Below the pieces are notes generated by a model. That model did not search any database, had not been told where the DNA came from, and saw only the letters and a list, made by a program, of their open reading frames with translations. DNA of 64,000 nt from contig DYQY01000008.1 of the NCBI GenBank assembly GCA_020719045.1, positions 1-64,000 on the forward strand, in the 5' to 3' direction. Source of the stretch: Candidatus Termititenax sp. GTDB lineage: Bacteria > Margulisbacteria > Riflemargulisbacteria > GWF2-35-9 > DYQY01. Of the stretch, positions 8,860-17,654 are shown in pieces; within the stretch, counting starts at the first letter, position 1; each line of letters opens with the position of its first letter. A program made the translations under genes and the position numbers.

Positions 8860-9726
8860 CTAGCTATGTGACGGAAGGGTTAGCCACTCTACATTAGGAA
8901 AGCTTCGATACCAAGTAAGCTGACGTTTAGCAAAGTTTCTTGTTTTCTTTTTTATTAATTCAATACAATCATCTTTACTGAACAATCCCTCAAAATGCAT
9001 AATTACTTCCTTATACCCTAGCGCTTGCAAAGAAGTAAGGTCTTTACTATACCCCTTAGCCAAAAGCCCCTGAACTTCTACAAACAACCCCATCTCTACC
9101 ATCCTATCAACACGTTCTCCTATCCGCTTATACAGTAAGGCTCTGTCCATATCAAGACAGATTAGACGAAAATTCTCGGCAAAAGAGGTATCCATATTTT
9201 TCTGTTCTGAAAAAGGAATACCTGTTAGCTCAAAAACCTCTAGTGCCCTAATGATTCTAAATTCATCTCTTGGTTTTATCTTTTCTGCTGAAACTGAATC
9301 AACTCTCTGGAGCATCCTATGTAATTCCTCGACACCTTGCTTAGCAGATACTACTAAATACTTTGATCTTAATTCCTCGTTAGGTGATGATTCTGGTGCA
9401 GCATAATTATTTATAAGTGACTTGATATATAACCCAGTACCACCAACAACTACATATTTTTTATCTGTCTCAAACAATAACTGTCTCGCTTGCTTTGCAA
9501 ACTTAAACAAATTCCATTCCTCGTCTGGCTCAATGATATCCATTAAGTGATGATTAATTCCTGCCATTTCTTCCTTGGTTGGCTTAGCGGTGCCTATGTC
9601 CATATACTTATATACCTGCATTGAGTCTGCTGATATTATTTCCAAATTATTCTCTAATGCAAACTCAATAGAATACTTTGTCTTACCAACGGACGTGGCT
9701 CCAATAATTATCGGTATTCTATTCAT
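8860..9726 (-). CDS. miaA: tRNA dimethylallyltransferase
   Basis: MiaA (288 residues) adds a dimethylallyl group to A37 of tRNAs that read codons starting with U. It shows the P-loop GATSVGKT near residue 9, the ISADSMQVYKYMDIGTAKP block near 33-51, GGTGLYIKSLI near 95 and the C-terminal TRNFAKRQLTWYRS. The tRNA-Ser(UGA) at 34.2 kb is a likely substrate class. The ATG overlaps the end of dtd by four bases, so the two are translationally coupled. Confidence 0.95.
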   Translation of the reverse strand: MNRIPIIIGATSVGKTKYSIEFALENNLEIISADSMQVYKYMDIGTAKPTKEEMAGINHHLMDIIEPDEEWNLFKFAKQARQLLFETDKKYVVVGGTGLYIKSLINNYAAPESSPNEELRSKYLVVSAKQGVEELHRMLQRVDSVSAEKIKPRDEFRIIRALEVFELTGIPFSEQKNMDTSFAENFRLICLDMDRALLYKRIGERVDRMVEMGLFVEVQGLLAKGYSKDLTSLQALGYKEVIMHFEGLFSKDDCIELIKKKTRNFAKRQLTWYRSFPNVEWLTLPSHS

Positions 9727-10166
9727 AACTGTTTAGAATCCAAAATAAAAGTGACAGGACCATCGTTGTGAATTTCCACCTTCATATCTGCCGCAAAGAT
9801 GCCTTTTTCAACTGGGACATGTGATGATAATTGGCTACAAAAATAATCATAAAGTTCTTTTGCTCTAACAGGTTCTTCAGCGTTATCAAACGACGGTCTT
9901 CTTCCTTTTTTTAAAGAACCAGCTAAAGTAAACTGAGAAATAACAAGTGCACTACCATTTACGTCCTTAATGGAAAGATTCATTTTGCCTTGTTCATCAT
10001 TAAATATTCTTAAATCAACTAGCTTACTAACAACCTTGTGAATATCTTCATAATCATCACCTTTATAAACACCAAGAAGAATATTCATTCCTGTTGATAT
10101 CTTCCCAACAACAGAACCATCAACAACTACACTAGAGCCAGTAACTCTTTGGATAACACAGATCAT
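9723..10166 (-). CDS. dtd: D-aminoacyl-tRNA deacylase
   Basis: DTD (147 residues, usual length) removes D-amino acids mischarged onto tRNA. Visible are the N-terminal MICVIQRVTGSSVVVDG, the SQFTLAGSLKKGRRPSF catalytic segment near residues 77-93 and the C-terminal NDGPVTFILDS, which contains the Gly-cisPro chirality selector. It overlaps miaA by four bases and follows an unknown small gene by two, so these genes form one leftward unit with two tRNA-quality functions. Confidence 0.95.
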   Translation of the reverse strand: MICVIQRVTGSSVVVDGSVVGKISTGMNILLGVYKGDDYEDIHKVVSKLVDLRIFNDEQGKMNLSIKDVNGSALVISQFTLAGSLKKGRRPSFDNAEEPVRAKELYDYFCSQLSSHVPVEKGIFAADMKVEIHNDGPVTFILDSKQL

Positions 10167-10168
10167 AT

Positions 10169-10411
10169 CTAAATATCCTCAACAGATATTTCGTTCTCCG
10201 AAGGATCTTTTATGCCTCTAAGGAATTGACCAAGCTCGTCTTGTTTATTATTTCTTCCTTCTTTGTCATCTCGCTGCTCTTTCTCGTTTAATGCAAGTAC
10301 TGGGAAAATACCATCAGATAAATTTACTGAACTATTAACAGTACTACCTTCTGTCTTTTTCTTACTAACAGAGTCTAATCTTCTAAGTGGAACACCAGAA
10401 ATATCAACCAT
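10169..10411 (-). CDS. Hypothetical small hydrophilic protein
   Basis: An 80-residue protein of no recognised family. It is rich in Lys, Asp, Glu and Ser, with a central low-complexity stretch (EKEQRDDKEGRNNKQDELGQ) and no membrane or signal segment, so it is probably disordered and cytoplasmic. It overlaps the preceding unknown gene by eight bases and ends two bases before dtd. The close packing suggests real translation. Confidence 0.5.
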   Translation of the reverse strand: MVDISGVPLRRLDSVSKKKTEGSTVNSSVNLSDGIFPVLALNEKEQRDDKEGRNNKQDELGQFLRGIKDPSENEISVEDI

Positions 10412-11012
10412 TGCATCTCACTCCTTTTGTAAAAACCAAATGCTCTATTGCATTATGGCTCATATTTTCATCCTTTAGAATATCCATTATCTCTTTATGT
10501 AACTCATATAAATCAACTGATATTTTTTGATATACATCTGCAAAAGACTTAATATATTCACGAGGAGTAATATCCTGCTGTATTAAACCAATATTTATAT
10601 GTTTCATATCAGCACTAACTTTCATCTTAAGAGAACCAGTTTCAGCTTGAAAAAATATTCTGCTAATTACGTTCACATAAACATCTGTTTTTTCTTTATA
10701 CAAAAAAGAAACAGCATTAAAATCTGAACAAACAAAACAAAACTTTTCACTAATTTCTTTTGAAAACTTTTCAATACCTCTTATGCCAAGACTATTAAGT
10801 ACATCGTTATACTGCCTTAACACATCTTGTGTGTCTATAATTAATTCTTCCAAGCTCCCAGGCTTTAAAAGCTTTATTTGAAGCAAATGACCATAAGCAT
10901 TAAATCTAAAATATATAGAATCTCTTGAGTACTCGTACTCTTTCTGGTCAAAAACATTCATAAACCTTGAAAATAGACCATTTGCCAAACATATTTCTTG
11001 CTCGTCAGCCAC
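10404..11012 (-). CDS. Hypothetical protein, first gene of the dtd-miaA unit
   Basis: A 202-residue soluble protein that I do not recognise. It starts with GTG after a strong GGAGG. The composition is mixed alpha/beta with no signal peptide. The C-terminal third (residues about 140-190) is helical and could mediate oligomerisation. It heads the unit unknown-unknown-dtd-miaA and is divergent from the MATE exporter. Confidence 0.6.
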   Translation of the reverse strand: MADEQEICLANGLFSRFMNVFDQKEYEYSRDSIYFRFNAYGHLLQIKLLKPGSLEELIIDTQDVLRQYNDVLNSLGIRGIEKFSKEISEKFCFVCSDFNAVSFLYKEKTDVYVNVISRIFFQAETGSLKMKVSADMKHINIGLIQQDITPREYIKSFADVYQKISVDLYELHKEIMDILKDENMSHNAIEHLVFTKGVRCNG

Positions 11013-11136
11013 TAAGTTTCCTCCAATAAAATTATAGCTATATCAAATATAACAAATAAATAATTATATGTCTTTAATGACTAGTTGTTTTCTGTAAAAT
11101 ATCATCTTTCAACTTCTTCCTTTTAAACTTTACCCT

Positions 11137-11142
11137 TATACT
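11137..11142 (+). promoter_or_regulatory. -10 box directly before the MATE gene, leaderless
   Basis: TATACT ends seven bases before the ATG at 11150, and no Shine-Dalgarno is present. The spacing is the same as at trkA. The -35 region (CTTCTT about 18 bp upstream) is weak. Confidence 0.5.
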
Positions 11143-11149
11143 ATGCAAG

Positions 11150-12514
11150 ATGGATAAACACCAAAAAGCACTTGGCGAAATGCCAATCAATAAACTACTC
11201 ACAAAAATGGCGGCACCTGCAATAGTTGGTATGCTTGCCAATTCCTTATACAATGTCGTTGACACTATCTTCCTTGGTCAAGGAGTTGGAACAATCGCAA
11301 TTGCTGGAGTGACCATCGCTCTACCGATGCAAATGCTCATAATGGCAATCAGTTTTCTGGTTGGGGTTGGGGCAGCTTCAGTTATTTCGAGGAGACTTGG
11401 CGAAAAGAACACTGAGCTTGCTCATCAAGCTGCTGGTAATGCGATTACGTCTATACTCGTTACTAGCACTATCTTAACAATACTCGCACTGATCTTTATT
11501 GACCCTCTTCTGATTTTCTTTGGTGCTACAGAAGGCATATTGCCATATGCCAGAGATTATCTTGCTATTGTTCTGCTTGGCTCACCATTCTTTGGTTTTT
11601 CTATTGTTGCAAATAACATAATTCGCTCAGAAGGAAATGCTAAAGTAGCAATGATAAGCATGCTAATTGGGCTTGGTCTTAATATTATTCTTGATCCAAT
11701 ATTTATTTTTGGACTTCACTTGGGAATAAAAGGTGCAGCAATAGCAACTGCAATTTCACAAATTATTGCGTTCATGTACGTTTTAAACTATTTCATCTCA
11801 AAAAAAACTTCACTAATTCTAGAAAAAAAACACTTTAAAATTAACTTAAATATTCAAAAAGAAATAATCGCACTTGGTTCATCAAGCTTCTTAAGACAAA
11901 TAACATTTATAATACTAGCTATAGCTATTCAGAATTCACTTAAACTATATGGTGGAGATATTTATATCGCAGTATATGGAATTATTAACAAAATACAAAT
12001 GTTTGTAATGCTACCTCCTTTTGGACTAACTCAAGCTTATCAGCCAATAGTTGGATACAATTATGGAGCTAAAAAATATAACAGAATTATTGAAGTAAAT
12101 AGAAAAACTTTAAAAATAAGCACTATATACTGTACTGTGTTCTTTGTTATTATGATGCTATTTCCTGCTCAAATTATAAGTATTTTCACCCCAGACTCAG
12201 AAGCAATAAGACTTGGAACAATAGCGCTACAACTAAATATCTTATTCTTTCCCCTATTTGGGTTTCAAATGATTGGTGCTACCTATTTCTTGGCTGTAGG
12301 AAAAGCTTGGACAGCATTATTTCTAACACTAAGTAGACAAGTAATTATCTTAATCCCACTGGTCCTAATTTTACCTATTTTTTTTCAAGCTAACGGTATT
12401 TGGTATTCATTCCCTATCGCAGATGGATCCGCAATACTAATCGTATTTTTCTTCCTACGTAAAGAACTTAAACGTCTTAATGAGCTAAAACATATAAACC
12501 CCACTTCTCATTAA
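11150..12514 (+). CDS. MATE family multidrug/Na+ efflux protein
   Basis: This 454-residue inner-membrane protein has about twelve hydrophobic segments and the duplicated MATE fold. It has the N-terminal family block PAIVGMLANSLYNVVDTIFLGQ near residues 23-44 and its second-half counterpart around 250-290, where FLRQITF and PPFGLTQAYQPIVGYNYGAK are seen. Such proteins export cationic compounds in exchange for Na+ or H+. The substrate cannot be told from sequence. The start has no ribosome binding site and a -10 box immediately upstream, suggesting a leaderless message. The next gene has its own promoter, so MATE is probably monocistronic. Confidence 0.92.
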   Translation: MDKHQKALGEMPINKLLTKMAAPAIVGMLANSLYNVVDTIFLGQGVGTIAIAGVTIALPMQMLIMAISFLVGVGAASVISRRLGEKNTELAHQAAGNAITSILVTSTILTILALIFIDPLLIFFGATEGILPYARDYLAIVLLGSPFFGFSIVANNIIRSEGNAKVAMISMLIGLGLNIILDPIFIFGLHLGIKGAAIATAISQIIAFMYVLNYFISKKTSLILEKKHFKINLNIQKEIIALGSSSFLRQITFIILAIAIQNSLKLYGGDIYIAVYGIINKIQMFVMLPPFGLTQAYQPIVGYNYGAKKYNRIIEVNRKTLKISTIYCTVFFVIMMLFPAQIISIFTPDSEAIRLGTIALQLNILFFPLFGFQMIGATYFLAVGKAWTALFLTLSRQVIILIPLVLILPIFFQANGIWYSFPIADGSAILIVFFFLRKELKRLNELKHINPTSH

Positions 12515-12544
12515 ACAAATAGCTACGAGGGGCTAGCAAATAAA

Positions 12545-12568
12545 CCATTGAACCATTGAACTATTGAA
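12545..12568 (+). repeat. Three tandem 8-bp repeats at the trkA promoter
   Basis: CCATTGAA (12545-12552), CCATTGAA (12553-12560) and CTATTGAA (12561-12568) follow head to tail. Each contains TTGAA, so each could serve as a -35 or as part of a factor-binding array. Confidence 0.75.
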
Positions 12569-12577
12569 CGTTATAAT
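12548..12577 (+). promoter_or_regulatory. trkA promoter, leaderless
   Basis: TTGAAC (12548-12553) and a perfect TATAAT (12572-12577) are 18 bp apart. The ATG at 12585 follows after seven bases and has no Shine-Dalgarno, so transcription probably starts at or next to the start codon. Confidence 0.7.
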
Positions 12578-12584
12578 ACTAACT

Positions 12585-13934
12585 ATGAAGATTCTGATTC
12601 TTGGTTCTGGTGATGTTGGTTCATACTTAGCAGAAAAGCTTTCCTCTGAAGGACACAGAATTAGTATAATTGATAAAAAGATTAATCAAATCGAGAAACT
12701 TTCTTCATCATTAGATATTCTTGCTATACAAGACTCTTGCTTAAACCCAGAATCACTTAAAGAAGCTGAAGTTGCAAGCGCAGACATGGTTATTGCAGTA
12801 ACAAACTCCGATGAAACAAATCTGATTGCTTGTTTGTTAGCAAAAGAATTTGGTAACGCATATACTATTGCCAGAGTTAAAACACTAGAAGAAAACTACG
12901 GAGATTATTCCTTCCCATATAAAAAAATTGGAGTAAATAAGGTTATAAATTCCGACCTTTCTGCAACAAAAGATATTATAAACCTTAGTGCAACACAATA
13001 TAATTTTAATAAAATAATGGACTTTAACGAAGGGAAAATGCAACTTATTCGGCTGGACATTAATGATCATCCTCACCTAAAAAATAAACAATTAAGCACA
13101 CTTAAACAACAAATATGGAAATTCCCTTTTATGGTAGTTTTTGTTGTAAGAAAAGAAAATAATTTTATTCCCAAAGGAGACTTTATTCTTACTGAGGAAG
13201 ATCACATTTATATTATGATTAATCAAGGTGATATCAAAAAAATCCTGACTACCCTCCAACCTATTAAGAATAAAAACAAAAAGATCATTATTATGGGTGG
13301 CGAAGGCATAGCAATAAATGTAGCAAAAAGCCTAGAAGATATATATTCTAATATTACTCTAATAGAGCCTAACCAAGCTAAATGTGATGACGCATCTGAA
13401 CAACTTGACTCAACAATAATAATAAAAGGAGATGCTACAGAACTTAACCTCTTAATTGAGGAAGGGATACAAGATACTGACATATTTATTGCTGCTGGGA
13501 CAGACGACAAGAACAATCTTCTGGCAAGTATATTAGCTAAAAACAACGGTGCTAAGAAAGCTATTTGTTTAATGAAAAGACCTGATTATGTAACACTAGT
13601 CAACAAACTAGGAATTGACCATCTTATTGCACCAAGAGTTAGTGTATCTAATGAAATAATACAGCACGTACGAGGTGGAAACATTACTTCATTTTATGCA
13701 CTACCGGAAACAAATATAGAAATAATTGAACAAGAGATAACAAAGGAATGCACATTAACAAAAAACAAATTAAAAGACATCAAAATTCCTATTAGCTTAC
13801 TCGTTGGTGGTATTATTAAAACAAACAATACAACACTAATTCCTTCTGGTGACTATAAATGCAACGTAAAAGACAAAGTTGTTATCTTTGCTAGAGATAA
13901 TTCTCAAAAGGAAATTGAGGAACTTTTTGACTAA
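12585..13934 (+). CDS. trkA: Trk potassium uptake regulator, NAD-binding
   Basis: TrkA (449 residues) is the cytoplasmic gating ring of the Trk K+ channel. It has two tandem RCK units, each an N-terminal Rossmann NAD domain plus a C-terminal ligand domain. GSGDVGSYLAEKL at residue 7 and MGGEGIAINVAKSL near 237 are the two dinucleotide-binding loops. The frame is open to a TTG at 12564, but the ATG at 12585 puts the Rossmann strand at the N-terminus and sits just after the -10 box. The stop overlaps the trkH ATG by one base, so the two subunits are coupled. Confidence 0.93.
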   Translation: MKILILGSGDVGSYLAEKLSSEGHRISIIDKKINQIEKLSSSLDILAIQDSCLNPESLKEAEVASADMVIAVTNSDETNLIACLLAKEFGNAYTIARVKTLEENYGDYSFPYKKIGVNKVINSDLSATKDIINLSATQYNFNKIMDFNEGKMQLIRLDINDHPHLKNKQLSTLKQQIWKFPFMVVFVVRKENNFIPKGDFILTEEDHIYIMINQGDIKKILTTLQPIKNKNKKIIIMGGEGIAINVAKSLEDIYSNITLIEPNQAKCDDASEQLDSTIIIKGDATELNLLIEEGIQDTDIFIAAGTDDKNNLLASILAKNNGAKKAICLMKRPDYVTLVNKLGIDHLIAPRVSVSNEIIQHVRGGNITSFYALPETNIEIIEQEITKECTLTKNKLKDIKIPISLLVGGIIKTNNTTLIPSGDYKCNVKDKVVIFARDNSQKEIEELFD

Positions 13935-15376
13935 TGAACCCTAGAAGTATCTTCTTTGTACTTGGGAAAATGCTCACTTATTTTTCAGTTATTATCATGG
14001 TACCTTTAATTTATGCTTTCTTTGATAGTGGTAGTGATATTAAACCTTTCTTAATGACAATATACTTCAGCCTAGGAATTGGGCTTTCTTTACAAATTCT
14101 TACTCAAAAAGTTGACAATATCTCTCTTAAAGATGGCTTCTTAATTGTTACACTGGGATGGATTGCATACTCAATAATTGGAAGCATCCCATATCTTGTA
14201 TCTGGCACTTTCACTAGTTTTGGTGATGCTTTTTTTGAAACCATGTCAGGGCTTACAACAACTGGAGCTACTGTAATGACTAAAATAGAAGGAACTCAAA
14301 ACTCAATTCTTCTATGGCGTTCAATAACTCAATATATTGGAGGACTAGGAATTATTGTTTTAGCAGTATCAATATTGCCAGAAATAGGTCTTGGAGCTGT
14401 CAGACTATTCAATTCTGAAATGCCTGGTCCAACTAAAGAAAAGGTTTTTCCTAGAATAAAAGACACAGCCAAAACCCTTTGGATTATCTACATTGCACTT
14501 ACTATTGCACAGACACTATTACTAAAACTAACTGGTCTAAGCTTTTTCGATGCAATTAATCACTCATTAACAACGATGTCCACTGGAGGTTTTTCTACAA
14601 AAGATTTATCCATAATTAGCTTTAATAACCCAGCTGCTGAATGGATAATTGTTTTGTTCATGTTTATAGCTGGTCTAAATCTTACACTCCATATCAATTT
14701 TCTTAGAACCAAAAAGTTTAATTATTTTCACAACAGCGAATTTAAACTTTACCTCTTTATTGTTCTAATATCTTGGATATTTGTTATGCTTAATATCAAT
14801 TATCATAATAATATATCTCTCCTTAATAATCTAAGATTAGCTGGATTCCAAGTCATGACAATTATTACTACTACTGGATTTGTTTCAGCTGACTATGAAC
14901 TTTGGCCTCAATTCAGCCAATTTCTTCTTGTATTTCTTATGTTTTTTGGCGCCATGGCTGGATCTACTGCCGGTAGTGTTAAAATTGGAAGAGTACTGGT
15001 AATGGGAAAAAGTTTACTTAAAGAAATAACAAAAGTATTACACCCAAAAATGATTTATAAAATCAAAATAGATAAACAAGCAGTATCAGAAAACATTGTC
15101 AGGAACATCTCAATATTCATTTTCCTATACTTCCTTATTTTTATCTTTTCATCACTATTTCTAACCTTATTTCAAATAGACATTATTACATCAACTAGTG
15201 CTGTAGCTGCATGTCTCGGCAACATAGGTCCTGGATTAGGACTAGTTGGAGCATTAGATAACTACGCTTTTTTACCTATTGGAATAAAATACTTCTTGGC
15301 TTTCTTAATGATGGTTGGTAGGCTGGAAATCTACACGGTTATTGTAATATTCACACCGAGCTTTTGGAGAAAATAA
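13934..15376 (+). CDS. trkH: Trk potassium uptake channel subunit
   Basis: TrkH (480 residues) forms the membrane pore for K+ uptake with TrkA. Four pore loops with the expected glycines can be seen: TTTGATVMTK, TMSTGGFSTK, TTTGFVSADYELWP and GNIGPGLG. The intramembrane loop AGSTAGSVKIGR, a hallmark of TrkH, is also present. About ten transmembrane segments flank them. It is co-translated with trkA. The stop is one base from the stop of the convergent PHP gene, leaving no room for a terminator between them. Confidence 0.94.
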   Translation: MNPRSIFFVLGKMLTYFSVIIMVPLIYAFFDSGSDIKPFLMTIYFSLGIGLSLQILTQKVDNISLKDGFLIVTLGWIAYSIIGSIPYLVSGTFTSFGDAFFETMSGLTTTGATVMTKIEGTQNSILLWRSITQYIGGLGIIVLAVSILPEIGLGAVRLFNSEMPGPTKEKVFPRIKDTAKTLWIIYIALTIAQTLLLKLTGLSFFDAINHSLTTMSTGGFSTKDLSIISFNNPAAEWIIVLFMFIAGLNLTLHINFLRTKKFNYFHNSEFKLYLFIVLISWIFVMLNINYHNNISLLNNLRLAGFQVMTIITTTGFVSADYELWPQFSQFLLVFLMFFGAMAGSTAGSVKIGRVLVMGKSLLKEITKVLHPKMIYKIKIDKQAVSENIVRNISIFIFLYFLIFIFSSLFLTLFQIDIITSTSAVAACLGNIGPGLGLVGALDNYAFLPIGIKYFLAFLMMVGRLEIYTVIVIFTPSFWRK

Positions 15377-15377
15377 A

Positions 15378-16028
15378 CTAAGCTTCTATCCGATGCATAT
15401 CGCTATTACGAACAACTATGTAGTTTCCCCACTTTTCCCTGCCATCATCATTAGCTTTTGCAACTTCTACTGCATCAAAAGGCAAATCTGGGATAAAACC
15501 TAAATGAGAAATAAGACTATTTCGCTTTCTATTTATATGTGAAGGAATCACCATCCATTTCTCTGAATCAATATAATCAAAAATATGGTCAATAGAAATA
15601 CTTACAGCTCCACCTAAATAATATGGAATCTGATACAGCACTTCTTCGTCTTCGTTCACGACTGGTTGGTCGCCAAAAACCAAGGGATCGTTTTTAAATT
15701 TAGATATCTTTTCTGAAACAATTTTATCAAAAGCAAGTGCCCTATCTAAATCATCCGTAATACAAAGAACATGGATTTCTTCTCTTGTATTAAGCTCCAT
15801 CCCAAACAATGGGATTAAGCCAACTTTCTCACAAGCAGACTTAAATGCTGGACAATTCTGAGAAGTGTTGTGGTCAGTCAACGCAGCTACTTTTAAGCCT
15901 CGTTCAACTGCGTTATTAGCAATAAACCTTGGTGACATATATAAATCTGCACAGGGAGATAAACAAGAATGAATATGCAAATCAGCTAATCCTTGCTTGT
16001 TCAGCTCTATTATGCTTAATTTATCCAT
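15378..16028 (-). CDS. PHP domain metal-dependent phosphoesterase
   Basis: A 216-residue protein with PHP motifs: ADLHIHSCLSPCADLYMSP near residue 16 (HxH), LTDHNTSQNCPAF near 50, and the C-terminal SDMH, all metal ligands of the family. PHP proteins hydrolyse phosphoesters such as nucleotides. It is the last gene of the leftward rex unit, following a DRTGG gene by three bases, an order seen near [FeFe] hydrogenases in anaerobes. It stops four residues after SDMH, shorter than many relatives, and its stop lies one base from the trkH stop. C-terminal loss is possible. Confidence 0.85.
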   Translation of the reverse strand: MDKLSIIELNKQGLADLHIHSCLSPCADLYMSPRFIANNAVERGLKVAALTDHNTSQNCPAFKSACEKVGLIPLFGMELNTREEIHVLCITDDLDRALAFDKIVSEKISKFKNDPLVFGDQPVVNEDEEVLYQIPYYLGGAVSISIDHIFDYIDSEKWMVIPSHINRKRNSLISHLGFIPDLPFDAVEVAKANDDGREKWGNYIVVRNSDMHRIEA

Positions 16029-16031
16029 AGA

Positions 16032-16358
16032 CTAAAGCATTTTACCAATAAGATAACTAACCTTAAATTGGTTAAAATCTGTTACAAAGACTGCAATACG
16101 TTCCCTTTTTGCAATATCCATAAATTCTTCATCAGTATCTCTACCATTACAAACAACTAAAGCACCAATATCTAACAACTTACAAACAGCCAAAGTGTTC
16201 TTGTGTGCCTGAATAGAAATTAAGACGTTTGCTTCTCCAGCGTTTGCCATAACATCACTTAACAAATCCGAAGTATATCCAGCTTTTATCTCTGTATCTT
16301 CATAGTCTGGCTGAACTACTTTAAATCCCTCAACAAGTTCTAAGTCCGATATTTTCAT
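16032..16358 (-). CDS. DRTGG domain protein
   Basis: A 108-residue protein composed of one DRTGG-type domain (VNVLISIQAHKNTLAVC-like core around residues 45-60, then VVCNGRD and VFVTDFNQF). The domain occurs beside phosphotransacetylase and HPr-kinase-like proteins and is thought to bind a nucleotide or act as an adaptor; the ligand is unknown. The start at 16358 follows AAGGGAG and removes eight residues from the open frame. It starts within two bases of the end of the CBS-ATPase gene, and a second DRTGG gene lies on the other side of that gene. Confidence 0.75.
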   Translation of the reverse strand: MKISDLELVEGFKVVQPDYEDTEIKAGYTSDLLSDVMANAGEANVLISIQAHKNTLAVCKLLDIGALVVCNGRDTDEEFMDIAKRERIAVFVTDFNQFKVSYLIGKML

Positions 16359-16359
16359 A

Positions 16360-17289
16360 TTAACTCCCTTCTTGGCTATCAATCAAAATAACTGCCTGAA
16401 CAATTGTTCCTCTTCCAAGCTCAGAGGTAATATTAAACTCATCAGAAACACGCCTAACATTAGGAAGACCCATTCCAGCTCCAAAACCAAGCGACTTAAT
16501 AGTATTATCGGCTGTAGAAAACCCTTGTTTCAAAGCTAATTCAACATTTTCTATTCCTGGAGAGCTATCTCTTGCAACGATTACAGCCTTCTTCTTATCT
16601 AAGAAAAACTCTAGCTCACCACCATCAGAATGAATAGCAATATTTATCTCTAACTCGTAAGCAGCTACAGATACTCTTCTAACAAATTTAGGATCAAAAT
16701 TCCTATCTTTTAAAAGCTTCTTAATTTCATTTGAGGCTTTACCAGCATTTGCAAAATCCATCTTCTTAATCTTGAAAACCTCTTTTAAAGTTGTTAAATC
16801 TGGATCATTATCGCTTCTTATCTCACTTTCCAATCTTGCAACCTCGTGGTTTAGCTGAAAAAGAAGCTCATGAAGAATATCTCTACTGGTTATAATGCCA
16901 ACTAATTTTCTATTCTTATCAATAACGGGAAATCTTCCATACTTAAACTTTTCAAAATAAGTTATACCAAAAGCAAGTGGCATATCATCTTCTAAAACTA
17001 TAACATCAGTTGACATATGATTAAGAACTAATTCATCCATATAATCGCCATCAATAGCCCTAAAAACATCATCAATACTAATCATTCCAATTATCTCGTT
17101 ATCCTCAACTATTGGAATACCAGTAACTTCTGCCTCCTTCATAATTGACTTAGCTTCTTTAATAGTAACCGTTGAAGGAGCAGTTACTAGCTTTGTTGCC
17201 ATAATATCCTTTATCTTAGACCTATATATAACGTCTAATAAAATTGATGGTGAATTTTCTTGCAATAATTGAATATTCTTAACTGGCAT
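16360..17289 (-). CDS. CBS domain pair fused to anti-sigma-type HATPase
   Basis: The 309-residue product joins two parts. Two CBS domains (about residues 18-150: IKDIMATKLVTAPSTVTIKEA, then HMSTDVIVLEDDMPLAFG) would bind adenine nucleotides. A C-terminal GHKL ATPase of the RsbW/SpoIIAB kind follows (about 200-300: AAYELEINIAIHSDGG with the N-box, DSSPGIENVE, and the glycine-rich loop LGFGAGMGLPNVRR). It is therefore a likely energy-sensing Ser kinase or anti-sigma factor. ATG at 17289 follows AGGAAGGA; the open frame extends 12 residues further but into the upstream gene. It sits between two DRTGG genes. Confidence 0.85.
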   Translation of the reverse strand: MPVKNIQLLQENSPSILLDVIYRSKIKDIMATKLVTAPSTVTIKEAKSIMKEAEVTGIPIVEDNEIIGMISIDDVFRAIDGDYMDELVLNHMSTDVIVLEDDMPLAFGITYFEKFKYGRFPVIDKNRKLVGIITSRDILHELLFQLNHEVARLESEIRSDNDPDLTTLKEVFKIKKMDFANAGKASNEIKKLLKDRNFDPKFVRRVSVAAYELEINIAIHSDGGELEFFLDKKKAVIVARDSSPGIENVELALKQGFSTADNTIKSLGFGAGMGLPNVRRVSDEFNITSELGRGTIVQAVILIDSQEGS

Positions 17290-17291
17290 AG

Positions 17292-17654
17292 CTACCGTCC
17301 TTCCTGAAGATCGTATAATAAACACCCAGCATGATACTTTGAATGATGTGATGAAAACAAATTAATACCTAGCTCCTCTGCTAATGCTCTCATATTCTCA
17401 GTTACTTCTTTACCGTTTACTATAATTACTCCTGACATATCCATAATGCTTGCTGTTCTAATTGACTGGTCTGTTGCTAATGATGTTACAAGTAAGTCCA
17501 CATCGTGGCCGACCATTAAAACATCACTCATTAAGTCAGACAAAATTAGATTCTGAACATACAGTGAATCTAAATCAGAAACTTGATTAACTATACCCAA
17601 CTCCAACCTTGATACTACTTCTGCAAACGATACTTTCTTTAAATCTGAGCTCAT
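17292..17654 (-). CDS. DRTGG domain protein, second copy
   Basis: This 120-residue protein parallels the DRTGG protein at 16.0-16.4 kb (same length class, VGHDVDLLVTSLATDQSIRTA core, then VIIVNGKE). The two copies flank the CBS-ATPase gene and may form a hetero-oligomer with it. It overlaps rex by four bases, so it is co-translated with the redox regulator. The function is unproven; the domain is found near hydrogenases and acetate kinase pathways. Confidence 0.72.
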   Translation of the reverse strand: MSSDLKKVSFAEVVSRLELGIVNQVSDLDSLYVQNLILSDLMSDVLMVGHDVDLLVTSLATDQSIRTASIMDMSGVIIVNGKEVTENMRALAEELGINLFSSHHSKYHAGCLLYDLQEGR

